Origin: Butyriboletus loyo
Lineage: Eukaryota; Basidiomycota; Agaricomycetes; Boletales; Boletaceae
Direction: 5' to 3'
NCBI GenBank assembly: GCA_038093515.1
Contig: JBBPSI010000062.1
Location: forward strand, 1 to 64,000
DNA: 64,000 bases
Shown piece by piece: positions 33,688 to 45,707 of this stretch. How positions within the stretch are numbered: the stretch's first letter is position 1; each line of letters begins with the position of its first letter. The notes below the pieces were generated by a model. It did no database searches and was not told the DNA's origin. It worked only from the letters and a program-made list of their open reading frames with translations. The translations under genes and the position numbers were made by a program.

Positions 33688-35633
33688 CTAGAGATCTCCA
33701 AGAGCAACGGAAGACAATCCCGCTACCTCTATGACACCTCCGATTAGATGCAGGCTACCAGTAACGAGAACGTCCACATGTCTCGTGGCCGAATGTTCTC
33801 GAACTTTGCGAATGGCATGTTCAATGGAGGGCAGAGAATGGATCGCATCGACGGGGAATTCTTTCGCTATATTTGACCAAGCATGTTTAAGCTGGTCTTG
33901 GGTGGTCGGTCCAGTGTGCTCGGCAGTTGCGAGTGCGACGCAGGTCAAATCTGTGTGACAGGTAAAGATACGGAGAGATGCACACCATCCATGTCACTTA
34001 CCGCCTTTAAAGTGCCCGTCAGTATAAGTAACATTACTGCAGAATATAACTTGGTCAAAGAAACTACTTGCTTCCTCAAGGCTTGTAGAAACTGAAAGCT
34101 GTGTCTTGATCTCATTGAATATAGTCCTGAGAAAGGTCTCTCCTGAACGACCGCTAGTGCAGTTGAAAATCAGGACGCGTAGCGGGCGGCGCGCATCAGC
34201 GATAGGTCTACTGCGTTTGAACCACGTTATTACTGAGAACGAGGTATTGAATCACGGATACTTGCTCAGAGTTGCTAACACTGGGATTGGCAAACCATTC
34301 GATGCAGCATTTGAGGCTTTCATTCGTGTGTGCGCCATCAAGATACCAGGTTGTTGACGAGTAGTCAGGATCCGATACTGTTTGACAGCGGCCAGGCCAC
34401 TTGGTATTCTCCAGGCCAGTAACAAAGTCTGCAGGTATCGGGTCGGAGCATGACGATTGATCCCTTTTCAGAATGAAAGTACGAGCCAGTTCTACTGCAA
34501 GACTTGCATTCGATAGCTGATGTCTACCCGAAAGGCCTAGATGGAAGAGTGAGCGGGAAAAAGGCAAGGAGAAATGATTTCAGCACACCCAATTTGATAT
34601 CTTTCAAGGCAGAAAGCTCCTTCACGATCTTGAATTCAGACGCCTGTGTGCGTTTAGCAATAATCCAAATAAGACAATGCTCGTCACCTACCTTGACATT
34701 CGTAGCACTTTCTCTGAGGATAGCCTCTAGGTCAGTTGATGGGTAGTGTTGTTCAACGGTGAGAGCGGGGACGTCTTTCTTGTATATTCCAGCTTTCTGT
34801 CCGGCGATGGCTTCGATGGCACCTCCCAGAACTGCTACGTGGTCCATCCCAAGGGTGGTAATTCCAGTCACGACTGGTTTGGGGACAACGTTTGTGCTGT
34901 CACCTCCTCCACCAATGCCAACCTCGAGAATAGTTGCGTCAACTTTAAGATCCTTGAATGCATGGAGTGCCATGAGAGTCAGGTATCGAAAATAACCAGG
35001 CATGAGTGGAAATCCGGAAGTAATTGGCTGCACGGAGGTCCGGTGTTTGAGGTCTGAATATTCGGAGAAAGAAGGCATACTGGATTATCCTGGAGCCTTT
35101 TCCAGACTTGGAAAAAGTATTTTGCAAACTCGTCCTCTGACAAGGGCCGGCCATTGACTCTTATCCGTTCACGGACAGCGACCAGGTGTGGGGAAGTATA
35201 GAGGCCTGCGTCGGTTGGGAAGAGAGGTGGCATAGGAAGGCGGAAAACACACCAATTTTTATCCCGGGTCTTGCGTGTCGGAGGACTGAGTCTGTGAAAG
35301 CACCGGTCGATCCTTTGCCCTTGGTACCGGTGATATGAATGACATTGAGGGCATTTAGATCTTCTGGCTGTAATGCAAGGGATGAGGGAAAGGGATGCGA
35401 TTGAAAGTAAAGCACACCGTGAGTGCTATCCTAGTAACGAATTCGTTCATCTCAGCGATAGCATTGCTGTTGTTGAAAATGCCCGAAGCTCTCACGGCCG
35501 CAAGGGTAGCGGCATTGCTTTGGAGAGTGTTGAGAGAGTTAATGGCATCCTTGTACGACTTTCCTGACATTCTCCTCGAAAGATGTGCGGGATCAAGACG
35601 GAGGAGAGATAAAGGTCGGAACACGGCCAGCAT
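33688..35633 (-). CDS. Folylpolyglutamate synthase
   Basis: Adds glutamates to folates, using ATP, which keeps them in the cell and in mitochondria. Motifs: the P-loop HITGTKGKGSTGAFTDS, TSPHLVAVRERIRVNG, the Mur-ligase-like centre TILEVGIGGGGDSTN and MDHVAVLGGAIEAIAGQKAG, and the C-terminal VLVTGSLHLIGGVIEVAGL. The join between exon 1 (ends ALT) and exon 2 (starts PEDLNALNVIH) is clear. Three in-frame ATGs exist, at 35666, 35633 and 35570. The stretch from 35633, MLAVFRPLSLLRLDPAHLSRR, looks like a mitochondrial presequence, while MSGKSYKDAINSLNTLQ at 35570 is the usual cytosolic start, so one gene may serve both compartments. It is head-to-head with the BRCT gene. Confidence 0.92.
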
Positions 35634-35743
35634 TGGATCACGCAGAGTGTATGTCCCGTGATTCATACCAATCGCGTGGGTCACGTGCAACCCCCCTGAA
35701 TATATATGTTTCGCATGTCTCAGCTGGGTGGAATGATAATGCC

Positions 35744-36604
35744 ATGGACAGGTACCTGTCCGTCAGAAAGCCAACTATACTAGACAAGAGGGCCGCTCCT
35801 TACCCTCCGCGCACAAAACTAGACGAGGACAAGCAACGCTGGGCAGAGTACTGGATCTCATCCCGATCGTGTTCAACCAACTCACACCTGCCTCAGACTC
35901 TCGGCACCTCTTTCTGCAGACGGAAAGAAACCATCCTCTTCTACGATAACAAAGCATCTCCTAAACACCCTTTCGGACAACTCAAACCCCATCACGCACT
36001 CCAATATCTACGAGCGCTCAGGTAGGCCCCCGTGATCTTGTTCAGACCCTGCCTCATTACATTTAGACACTGTCGTTTCTGCTACCACTGGTCATCAGCG
36101 AGGAGAAGGAAGAGCGCCTCAGGGAGCATCCGTAAAAGGTTATTTCGAAGACCGCTCAAAGAAGCTCTCCCTTCAACGAAGAGATGAACCTTCCAAGGGC
36201 GTCTTTAGCGATGTTCGCGTATACATTGATGGCTATCTCAGCGGTACCACCGACATCGAAATGAGAAGAATTATCGCACAAGCAGGCGGAACCACGCTGT
36301 ATGTTCCCCAGTCTGTGGCCTAGTTACCCAGCCCATAAGTGTACCGGTCGTTATTGATTACCTTTGCTTTAGATTGGTGCCGAGTGGTGCGACACATATC
36401 GTGACATCACGACAACTCAATGGGTCAAAGACTCACAGAATTCTGACAGCAAAATCAAGAAATCCAGTTCACGTAGTCAAACCAGAATGGGTGACTGACA
36501 GCATCACGGCGGGACGACGATTGCAAGAATCCGGTTATGCTCTGGTTGAGTCCTCCAGCACAAGAAATCTTGTGGACATGCTCAAGTCTGGCGGGTCCAG
36601 CTGA
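35744..36604 (+). CDS. BRCT-domain protein (BRCT resembles that of REV1)
   Basis: The ATG at 35744 opens MDRYLSVRKPTILDKRAAPY. The middle joins are uncertain because three reading frames are open between 36060 and 36190. One solution in phase uses a small exon near 36101-36136 and resumes at RDEPSKGVFSDVRVYIDGYL. The C-terminal part is a single BRCT domain: VYIDGYLSGTTDIEMRRII, AGGTTL (then an intron), GATHIVTSRQL, and VKPEWVTDSITAGRRL with the conserved Trp. Wording and order are close to the REV1 BRCT, which binds PCNA and DNA ends. But the protein is only about 200-250 aa and has no polymerase domain, so it is not REV1 itself. Role in DNA damage response is inferred. Confidence 0.72.
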
Positions 36605-36692
36605 TTGTAGTTTCAGCATGTAGCCTAATCCATCGACAATGTATTGGCATCGCAATACCAACTAGTTAGAAAGAATCTTTACCTGTCGGTAC

Positions 36693-38184
36693 TCATTCCA
36701 TTTCCGAGAGTGAACCCAAGTAACTACTTGCACTACTTGACATGTCGGTTACATCTAGGTCGCTACTAAATTCATAGTCACTCATTGTATCTGAATGCGC
36801 TGGTATCGACTCCTCCGCCTCCATCCTGTCCGCACTCTTGACGCATTCCGCGCATCGCAAACACTCCCATCCAGAATCCAGTCCTTCGTCAGCAGTGCGC
36901 ATCATACACTCGGCGATGCAATGGTAGCAGTACACATGCCCGCAGGAGGTGACATATGGGGTGTAGATGGGGAAAGGTGCAATTTCGTCATCTCTAGTAG
37001 TTTCCAATGCCCCTTCCGCGGCAGAAGCGACTGAGAGTGCATCCACAGAGTACCCCAGGTTGAGGGTGTAGGATGCGTTTTCAGCACAAATTGCACATTG
37101 ATCTGCAGGGAGTGCCTCGTATTTACCATGCTTCCGCAGGGAACTCCGGGGAGCGCCTTTAGAACTGTTCGAAAGTATCGCTGGAAAATTTAGTTGCGAT
37201 ACCAAACGAGTGATTCGACGTTGAATTGATCTTGTGTTTATGAAGGGCAACAAGAATAGAAGGAATTCCTGAGCAAAACATGAGAAAAGACCATAATCCG
37301 GAAAAGAAAGACGTACAGTGAAAGCATGCCAGACCATCTGGCGATTCATGAACTCGTAGCTGACTTCACGCTTGACTTGAATTGAAGTAGGTACAAGAGA
37401 CATTCCGAGGAGCCGGTCAGATAAGCTGCGATACCTGAAGAAACGTGTCAAACCCAGACTCCAGCTCAGACAACCCAGACTTGCCGGCCGTTCAATAAGA
37501 AGACAACGAAATTCACTAAGCTGAGAAGTGAATGCGTTGATTCTAGTCGTGTGAGCATTTGCCAGGCCATGCGACGTGTGTCACTGGAGGGTGTATCTGG
37601 CCAAGCCCGTGACAATGCGTGCGCGCGCAAACGGTTATATATATAGGGTACGATGATGGTAAGTATGCCATGGATAGTAACGGTTGGCCGAGGCAGTCCA
37701 CCAGCTGTGGTTCGAGACGTCGACAATAATCTCTCCATATAAGCAATGAAGACGCACGAGTAAGAGAGACTGGATGACTGGGCCATCTCGGAGTGCTGTA
37801 CTTCAATCCCTGTAATCGAGCACCATAACTAGCTCCGAGATTCCACAACGAAAACTTGTAAAGCAGTAGTTGGATGATGAGTGTTAATTCTGAATCGAAT
37901 CGTGCTCTTAGTGCGGTCTTGCTGGCCGTCAAGGATAGATACTAATGAAGATGTAGACATACATTGACGAGACCCAGGGCTTTTTGCAGCGGTTCGCACA
38001 ATAAATGTACCAGCTCTTGATCGAGTAGTTCGGCGTCGAGCTGCCCAACGCGCGTAATACGGGGATATGGTGAAGTAGTTGAGCCCAAAGTGTCCCGTAT
38101 TGAAGAAAGGGTCGGTTGCGCTGTGCTATACGCTTGCTGCCATAGCACTTGCCACGAGTTGGTCGATGGTCCCAAGTCGCTCAT
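36693..38184 (-). CDS. PEX2: Peroxisomal E3 ligase subunit PEX2
   Basis: One of the three RING peroxins (with Pex10 and Pex12) that ubiquitinate the import receptor Pex5 at the peroxisome membrane. The start is MSDLGPSTNSWQVLWQQAY, with RVGQLDAELLDQELVHLL next. The Pex2 core follows: ELTLIIQLLLYKFSLWNLG with ASYGARLQGLKY, VNFVVFLLNGRYRSLSDRLLG, and REVSYEFMNRQMVWHAF. The C-terminal RING reads CAIC, then TSCGHVYCYHCIAECM, then WECLRC, so all zinc ligands are present. An acidic Ser-rich tail ends the protein. Exon borders are standard but were not all fixed. It is head-to-head with FRS2, 125 bp between start codons. Confidence 0.92.
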
Positions 38185-38309
38185 GGTGGTATTCGGCGAA
38201 GCGCAAATTGATGAGATCTACTACACGTGACCTTGATGAGATGAAATTATCTTTAACTTGATCTTGACAAAAAATATACAAGTCATCGCCAGGTGGTCTA
38301 CACAGAGTC

Positions 38310-40390
38310 ATGGCGGAAGCACTCCAACAACTCATCCTAGATATACTAGACAAATCTGACACGATCCAAGATACGAGGACGCTTGTTATACCCGGACAAC
38401 GAGACCCAGCCACGGGCCATGAAGCTCAGATCACAGTCCTCGGTGCTCTGAACTCCCTCCTTAGTCGCGAGGCATGTCAAAGTTTGCTCGCGATATGATC
38501 GCGATCAGGTTCGCTTACTTGTCCAGCAGATGATTTCTTACGATACCCACGAGACGTCCCTTCATGTCCTCACACCCGAGGGTGCACAGATAGTCCTGGA
38601 GGGATCGCATGAAGCTAGAGTGTGGGCTGCTCTGCCAGCTAAGGGAGAGGGTGACCCAGTAGGAACCCAGGAGTTAAAGAAAAAAGTGGGCGATGAGGCA
38701 GCCAAGGTTGGTCAAGGGCGTGCTTTCAAGAATAACTGGATTGCGAAGGAGCGAAGTGGTTTTGTGAAGGCTGTGAGTCGTGCAGTATTAAGAGACACTC
38801 ATCCAGCTAATTTTCCCGTTTGAATTCGCGAGGTCGCGCAAATAATAGATTCGACTCAGCTTGAGCTACGCGAGGTGGAATCTACGGGAACTCTCGTGGC
38901 CGGCGAGAAGGCTCTGGCTGAGCTACGAAAGCGTAAACTCATCATCCAAAGGTAATCTCGCTTTCTCTACGCAGTGATGCGCACTACAGTTTTCCTGTTC
39001 ATTCAGGAAAGGGCAATGGTTCACTGTGTACAAAGGTCCAAGCTTTAGCACGTCCATTGTAAAACCCGAAACTGACCTTACCGTTGAAATGCTGACTTCG
39101 TACGTTTTCTTTCTGTTTTATCGCAGAACAGAAGACTGATCGACCACAGTGGTGCGTGGAAAACGGCATCCTTCAAGAAGTACAACTTCGAAGCCGACGG
39201 TATCCCGACATCGGGTGGTGCACTTCACCCGCTCCTTAAAGTTCGCGAAGAGATCCGTAGTATATTCTTAGAGATGGGGTACGACAGGTTCACGTACACC
39301 TTCCCGCTAGATTGCCTGACAACTGCTCCAGCTTCGAAGAAATGCCAACCAACTCTTTCGTCGAGTCAGGTTTCTGGTGCTTTGATGCTCTCTTCGTACC
39401 CCAGCTTCATCCCGCAAGAGAACTGCAAGACACATTCTACCTCTCAGGCAGGCATCTCGTCACACTCTTGATGGCTTTAGTTTCATCATTATGATAGATC
39501 CATCAACGTCATCACCACCCCCTGAGGCTTACTACAAGCGTGTTTCTGAGGTGCACGAACGAGGCGGCTACGGGTCGATTGGCTATCGGACGCCCTGGTC
39601 CCACGAGGAATCTCACAAGCTTCTCCTCCGGACTCACACCACTGCCTCATCAGCATCCATGCTCTATAAACTAGCTGCTAAATGCAGAGGTGAAGAAATA
39701 GACGACGAGGGTAGAGAGCCGAAGTCGAGTGTTTCGCTGCATGTGGGAGAAGATGGCTTCCGGCCAGCGAAGCTGTTCAGCATCGACAGAGTGTTCCGAA
39801 ACGAGACGATGGATGCCACACACTTGGCTGAATTTCACCAAGTAGAGGGTGTCGTCGCTGATAGAAATCTGACGCTGGCTGACCTTATCGGTAAGTTGCA
39901 ATGGGGTCTGCCCTTTGTGTTCGTCTTGAAATCGTTAATCAAATCCTAGGTTTTATGCGAGTCTTCTTCAAAAAAATGGGTATGACAGATGTCCGTTTCA
40001 AACCCGCGTACAATCCATACACAGAGGTTCGTACAATGAACCCGCAGTGGAGACCAGGCTTTGACGACCGTTGATGTGGTGTAGCCTTCACTCGAGATCT
40101 TTGCTTTTCACCCCATGCTTCAAAAGTGGGTTGAAATCGGGAACAGTGGTATGTTCCGCCCCGAGATGCTCGAACCTATGGGCTTCCCAAAAGACATCCG
40201 CGTGCACGGCTGGGGTATCGGTCTCGAAAGGCCAACGATGATTCGGTACGTGCCTGTTTGAACTTTCTACTCAGTTGATGCCCTCGCGAACCAACTTACT
40301 CGAAGGTATGGAATTAACAACATCAGAACTCTTGTTGGGCACAAGACACCTATCGAGAGCGTGGAGAATGCACCAGCTGTCATGTTCTAA
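38310..40390 (+). CDS. FRS2: Cytosolic phenylalanyl-tRNA synthetase alpha subunit
   Basis: Catalytic class II subunit of the (alpha-beta)2 enzyme that charges tRNA-Phe. Ten exons (38310..38471, 38530..38772, 38833..38951, 39007..39099, 39150..39278, 39332..39447, 39498..39890, 39950..40026, 40085..40245, 40306..40390) close to 525 aa, the usual size. N-terminal DNA-binding-like folds include [13 protein letters not shown]. Class II motifs follow: [39 protein letters not shown], and the final [20 protein letters not shown]. Two introns, starting 38472 and 39448, fit only if their donors are GC instead of GT (see findings). The partner subunit FRS1 lies 5.3 kb downstream on the same strand. Confidence 0.95.
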
Positions 40391-40614
40391 GTAGAAGCTA
40401 TGATACCAATATTGTCGCGACGAGTGTAGAGGTAACTAATAGATGTGAGACTTTGCTGTATCGTCTCCAGTCACTCCGAGATAAGAGCAAGCTGGAAGAT
40501 CTATGTGATTATAGTCTCTAATCAAACAAGCCGACCAGCGGTCTATGAATGAGCACCTGGCCCAGTTGTCTGTATCTACGACGCAGGGTTGGACCCAGAG
40601 CCCTCGACACTGTA

Positions 40615-43213
40615 TCAAAAAGAGAATACTGCAGCGTTCTTGCGGGAGCCGAACATGTACACGATGGCTTGGCTCATGAATAGACCAACCGTGATGCCGA
40701 TTGTGACCGCAATCATAGCACTTCCAACGTCGACCGCCGAACCATTCGCTGTGATACCTCCTGCCTGGGAGAGGCCGGACTGAAGACGGAGAATGAAAAG
40801 GATAGGGATCTGGGAAGAATACTAAGAGACAAAAAAACACTCACTGGGACCAAGAACAGGACACCCGTGACCATAGAGGTAAATGCAGTGCCACCCATCT
40901 TCCTTGAATAGATATTCCCGAGTAAACCCACGGTAAACGCTCCGATAGCAGAGACGATATCTGATCTATTGAAGATGTAGTGGTTCGCGATCTTGTTGGT
41001 CGCATACGAAGCACAGGAGATGATGACCATTACGACAAGTTCCTTTGACTTCCATGGCTGTAAGTTCGACAGAGACGACAGGATGGAGAAGATGGGAACG
41101 ATCCCGAATTGAGTCCACCAGGGCAAGGGTTGAATATACCAGGCAAACGAAGACGGGCGGTAACATCCGCCGACAATGTCCGCCATGTAAACGTCTGTAG
41201 CATTAGTGAATGTGAAGGTGCCATTTGCTGGTGGTGTACCATTCGTTGAGTTGTCAGGTGCAAACGTGCCAATCAGGGTAACGGTGCTGGACAGCTTGGC
41301 TGCTAGTGTTGCAAGATGATGTCGGGCTGTGGGGTCGAAAAGAAGGTACAGGTCTGAACCAATTTGCAGACCAAAACCCAGGAACAGGGTATAGATGAGA
41401 GCATACACCATCTTGACACTGCCGCACACAATGTTCTTGGATGCCAGTTCGAGGGAGCTAGTCACTGTATATGAGGTTAGTCGGATGCAGTATCTAATGA
41501 CGCATTCACGTACGGATGAGGAACCCTGGAAGGATACCAATGATACCAGCGGATGAAATAGCCTCATAACAAAATATTTGACTACGAATACTGCTCAGCC
41601 CGCGAGCCGCGAAAGACATAAACATGGCGGTGGTGATTCTAGCACAATGTTTTAGCATGGCCCAAGAAAAGGACAAGGAATGACGCACTCAAACACGTTG
41701 TTATACATAGTCGACTTCGTTGCGACGTTGAGCTGAAGGAAGCATAGGATGAACGCACCCCCGCCCGCAACCCACATATCCAGGAAGGATCCACCAAACG
41801 CCAATGGACAAATGAGCACCGACAAGAAAAAACTCAAGATACATCGGAACCAGGCCGAGTACAACGGCTGCGCCGAGAGTAATTCTTCCAGTTGTTGCAT
41901 CGCCTTTCTAGCGCTGATTTCGTCATGCAGAACGGCCCGGTAAATGAGGTGGACTTTGTGGAGATTTCCGAGAGCAAGACCACCTGAGCCCTTGACGAAG
42001 TGCGTTTCGGACGTCATAGTGTCGTTGTCACTGAAGCAACAGATAATGACGCTGGGCAAATGAATGAACTCGGCGTTGATCTCAAGAATACGAGCTGCAG
42101 CCACAAGTTGCGATTCTATACGATGCGACGGTGCACCGAATGACATCAGAGCTCGAGCGAGCTTGAGCAGGAATTGGTGACGCTTCAAGATAGCTGCAGC
42201 AGTATCGTCTATCAAAACACGAGCGGCTTTAACCAGTAGAACTTACAAGTGACATTGAACTCGATACGAATCCTTTGCTGCTCCTTCCTGCGTTGACGAT
42301 AATCCATCTGTCTGAGAGCATTCCGCCTTTCGTCTTCGTAGTCATCGAGGCAACGCTTCGTGATGTTTGTCACACGAGGATCGTCAGGGTCAAGGACTTC
42401 AGAGTAAGTGTCTGAATCTGAAGCTTTTGAGTTGTACCGCCCGAAGGGTGGACGCTCTGCCAACTTCCCGACCGCCTCATAAGCTTGGGAACGAGAATAG
42501 GGCAGTCCGTTCATTCCCGGGGTAACTCCATAAAACTCCATCAAATTTGCAATGATCCCTTTGCGCCTGCCATCCCTATCATTCATCTCGCAGTAATCCG
42601 GTTCGATGTCGACATCCTCCAGGCCACCCTCGTCATCCCCCCCAGTTGGGGCCTGCGCCTCCGTGTCAAACCTACTCTCGTCCCTATACTTTGTCTTTGC
42701 AGCGAAGCTGACCTTGTTTGGTTGTTTAGGACGGGGGGCTAACTTGGCATCGTACGCAGGTTGCGGAGGAGGAATGTCATAGGGGTGCTCATGTGAAGCG
42801 AGTGCATATTTTTCATCGAGACGGTCATCTCCATTCGTCGTTTTTAATTTCTTAGCGAAGGCTCCAATGTCTTCATCCGAGCCGCCGTTGTTCAGCGTTG
42901 AACTAGAACTGCAGGATGGCTGCAGAACGTTTTGGACGGGGGTTGCCTGGGGACGCAAGGCATCCTCGGGTCGGGATTCGAAGGAAGGATTATCGGCAGG
43001 AGTGAAGTCTCTGTGTACTTTGGGAGGCAAAGACGGTGTCAGAACGTGAAAGGACCCAGGGTACACCATGTCAGGATATGCGAGTTCCCCGCTAGCAGGG
43101 TCATCCCATTCAGCACCATACTGTGTCGCGGCGTGGTTATTGGGGGTTGGCGAAGAAATCTGACCAGGACCAGCCCGGTCGATGTTTTGAAAGCTTGGAG
43201 GATTTCTAGGCAT
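40615..43213 (-). CDS. PRM10: PRM10-type membrane protein (ThrE/DUF1212 family)
   Basis: The family is related to bacterial threonine/serine exporters; the fungal member Prm10 is pheromone-regulated in yeast, with unproven transport activity. A long disordered N-terminus (MPRNPPSFQNIDRAGPG, with a basic stretch DERRNALRQMDYRQRRKEQQ) precedes the soluble ThrE-like domain. That domain has RHQFLLKLARALMSFGAPSH, the core HRIESQLVAAARILEI, and FIHLPSVIICCFSD. About ten membrane spans follow, including MVYALIYTLFLGFGLQIGS and GAFTVGLLGNIYSRKMGGTA. The last exon ends MSQAIVYMFGSRKNAAVFSF. The C-terminal half corresponds to the second ThrE domain, so both halves are fused in one chain, as usual in fungi. 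The stop is TGA 40615-40617. Confidence 0.9.
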
Positions 43214-43779
43214 CCTCGTTTATTGAACGAGTGAAACAGATCACCTGGATGCTCAAGCAAACTTTGAAGAGGTAGCTCGGGCTGTGACTGGAAGAAACTC
43301 GAGTACGTAGATAAGCATACCGCCATTTCGAACTCGACCGAAACACCAGCCAGAGCTGACAGAAGAGTGCTCGTTTCTTTTGGATACGTCAACGAGTTTA
43401 GGCTGCCGGCGCACATCCGTTGCCATAGAGCACACGTGTCCCATGGAGAAAGGCGGGACCACCGTCATTCTCTCTGGAACACCGTGAGCGCTGGCAGGTG
43501 TTGTACACGAACTTGAACGTTGACGAGTTAGCATTGGCCAGCCAAGATCTGTCAAGTTGTAATGCCATGACAGTAAGCGGGGAGGGGTAATGACAAGCTA
43601 GCGCTCTTTGATGACCTCGCAAGGGTGGCTTGTAACTTAGCGAAGGTAGAGGATAAGAAGTGAGACGCAGTTATTGGAAGACGCCCGCCTCAAGGCGCTT
43701 ACTACTCGTCGCAAGGATCTATCAAGTTCATTTCGCATGGCCTCAGGCATGCAAACCCGAGATCGGCAATGTTGCTTCA
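43214..43779. other. Upstream region of PRM10
   Basis: About 565 bp between the PRM10 start and the stop of the GNAT gene, both on the minus strand. It contains open frames up to 100-125 codons, but none has a recognisable motif or favourable composition. Most likely PRM10 promoter and 5' leader plus GNAT 3' region. Confidence 0.5.
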
Positions 43780-44442
43780 TTAATGCTCGAAGCCGTTCTC
43801 CCACTCCTCAACTGTGATCCCCAACACACCCTCGGGAGCGCCATTGAACGTATGGAACCCCAGCCTTCCATAAAACGAGGCAGCTGGCTTGTTTCGAGGA
43901 TCCATCCCAAGCCAAACAGCTTCTAACCCTTTCTCCTTCAAATGTCTAATAGCTACCCCGATCAACTTCTTCCCCCATCCCTTCCTTTGGTGTGACTCCA
44001 AGATATCAATGTGCAAATGTGCTGGAGAGAACGCGATCTGGGCCTCTGACGCAGGAGGAAAATTCATGATGGACTTGATGTATCTCTTGTCAGCCTCTGT
44101 TGGTAGGGGTGCGGTAAGGGATCCCTCGGCGTGCTTTGCTTTGAGAGGCGGCCACCAGGTTTGCGCGGTGGCTGCCTCAAACGCGCGAGAGTCTAGTGCG
44201 CCCAGGGTATACCCCACAACAGACTCATCTGAAGCGAGGGAGGTCTCGAATGGCTTCTCGACGAGAACGAAGCCCCATACACAATCAAGGACATTGACAT
44301 AAGGGAGGGCGTAGACTTCACCCGGGAGCGACGGGTAGTTGTGAACATCCCTCCCAGATTTGCCAGCCTCGGACGTCTCCAAGCAAATGCTGGAAAGCGC
44401 CCCCTCATCTTCCTTGGTCGCGGGACGGATAAATATTGGCAT
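43780..44442 (-). CDS. GNAT-family N-acetyltransferase, single exon
   Basis: An uninterrupted frame of 220 aa begins MPIFIRPATKEDEGALSSIC, the typical first strand and helix of a GNAT domain. The acetyl-CoA loop is HIDILESHQRKGWGKKLIG, carrying Q-R-K-G-W-G. The last motif, NKPAASFYGRLGFHTFNG, is the usual motif B. An insert in the middle (about residues 70-130) is longer than in minimal GNATs and resembles the acetyltransferase-like domain of basidiomycete proteins annotated from O-GlcNAcase homology. Substrate cannot be told from sequence. It is the only multi-hundred-residue gene here without an intron. It starts 271 bp downstream of EMC10's stop, on the same strand. Confidence 0.85.
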   Translation of the reverse strand: MPIFIRPATKEDEGALSSICLETSEAGKSGRDVHNYPSLPGEVYALPYVNVLDCVWGFVLVEKPFETSLASDESVVGYTLGALDSRAFEAATAQTWWPPLKAKHAEGSLTAPLPTEADKRYIKSIMNFPPASEAQIAFSPAHLHIDILESHQRKGWGKKLIGVAIRHLKEKGLEAVWLGMDPRNKPAASFYGRLGFHTFNGAPEGVLGITVEEWENGFEH

Positions 44443-44713
44443 TGCTCGATATGCAAAGAGTGACACTGGCAACTGAGAATCGAGTCTGAGCTGCAGCGTG
44501 AAGCTGTGTGTGAAGAGATAAGAAATGCCTGCGAGTTTCACGCACTACTCGACTATTTGGAGTAGGTTCGACCCAAAGTGTCACTGACATGGCGTTGGGT
44601 CTACCAGCTGAGCATGTTACATCAATATTTAGTCAACATGCCAAAGGATGGTGAGAACTACTGTCTTGGTGGGGGACATTCGTCCCCCACGTGCAGACTC
44701 TCCTTGTTCATAT

Positions 44714-45559
44714 TCATCTACCACCCTGACCTCCACTGTTCCCTGAGGGTTCATCTGCTGGCCCTGAAATTACTACAGGAACATGATCACCTGTCAGCAG
44801 ACTGGTTTTGGGACGAGACTTACAAAGAACACCAAGGATTATGACCATGTATATCCAGTACTTTTGCAAGAAGTTCTTCTCAGGAGCCGGTGCTAGCGGT
44901 TCACCTTCTGCCGTTAGTGGAGGCGGCGTGCGTAATTCAGGTCTGGCAGCACATCAGAAAGAGTCAATATACATAGGAGAAGCACGTGCTGAGGTGGTTG
45001 ACGTGGCGACATAAGTGTAATGGTTGTATTGTGCGCTGGGTATAACTTGAGCGTGTCGGGAGGGAGACACGAGCCGTCATGGGGAACTGGTGAAACAAAG
45101 TGATCGACAGCAAACGGAAGGCCAGAAGGAGAGAAATGAATAGTGAGATGCGAAGAGGTCGATCCAGGTAGGTGACACTAGTCGAACTTTTCATGAACTG
45201 GTGGGAGGCTCAAGAATGTTGGCACGACTTACTGCTTTCACAACAGAGGTTGGCCATACGCCGTCCGCAACACCGGGACGATCGAGTGCAACCTGGTACA
45301 TAGCGCCTTCAATTGTAGGGTCCACTGACTCCTTGAACTGGACAAGGTCATTGAGGAGAGTGTCGGAGGGGACGAGCGTCGCGGGGGATCCAAGGGGAGA
45401 AATAGAATGCAGTGGAAGGGCGACGGTTCCGAGTTCAGACCAAGGTGTGATGGGAAGGTTTGGGTGAACGACACGATGTTGGACGCGAATCGATTCAAGT
45501 TCGTTCCGAGCATTCGCGAAGGAGATGAGGAGGAGTGTGACAGAGAGAGAAGGGTACAT
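44714..45559 (-). CDS. EMC10: ER membrane protein complex subunit 10 (EMC10-like)
   Basis: Lumenal subunit of the EMC, which inserts membrane proteins into the ER. A signal peptide (MYPSLSVTLLLISFANA) precedes a beta-rich lumenal domain: PNLPITPWSELGTVALPL, YQVALDRPG, WPTSVVKACHLPG and VDHFVSPVPHDGSC. The domain is followed by PELRTPPPLTAEGEPL, EKNFLQKYWIYMVIILGVL (membrane anchor) and a short GQGGR tail. Exons 45233..45559 and 44986..45177 end cleanly. The next junction works in phase only if the donor lies a few bases earlier and is GC, giving QPELRTPPP; otherwise it is unresolved. The stop is TGA 44714-44716. It is head-to-head with FRS1 (148 bp). Confidence 0.83.
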
Positions 45560-45707
45560 TCTGCTCGTCAGAACGACCTGCGTGCTCGCTGTGTGACACG
45601 TTGAACAAGGGGTATCTGGGGGACGCATCCCATCTAATTGCCCGGCAAGATTGACTCTTCGCCACTTATAGTCCCAGCTCCGTTTACGCAGTATCCTTTC
45701 TTTACAA

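Noticed and set aside
35744..36604. Idea that the BRCT gene is a full REV1 polymerase
   Set aside because: Only the BRCT domain is present and the gene ends before PEX2; no polymerase palm motifs.
40589..40783. Plus-strand frame at the PRM10 3' end
   Set aside because: Antisense to the last PRM10 exons, which encode a clear membrane segment.
43253..43555. 100-codon minus-strand frame upstream of PRM10
   Set aside because: No motif, odd composition, no splice partner; more likely promoter or leader.
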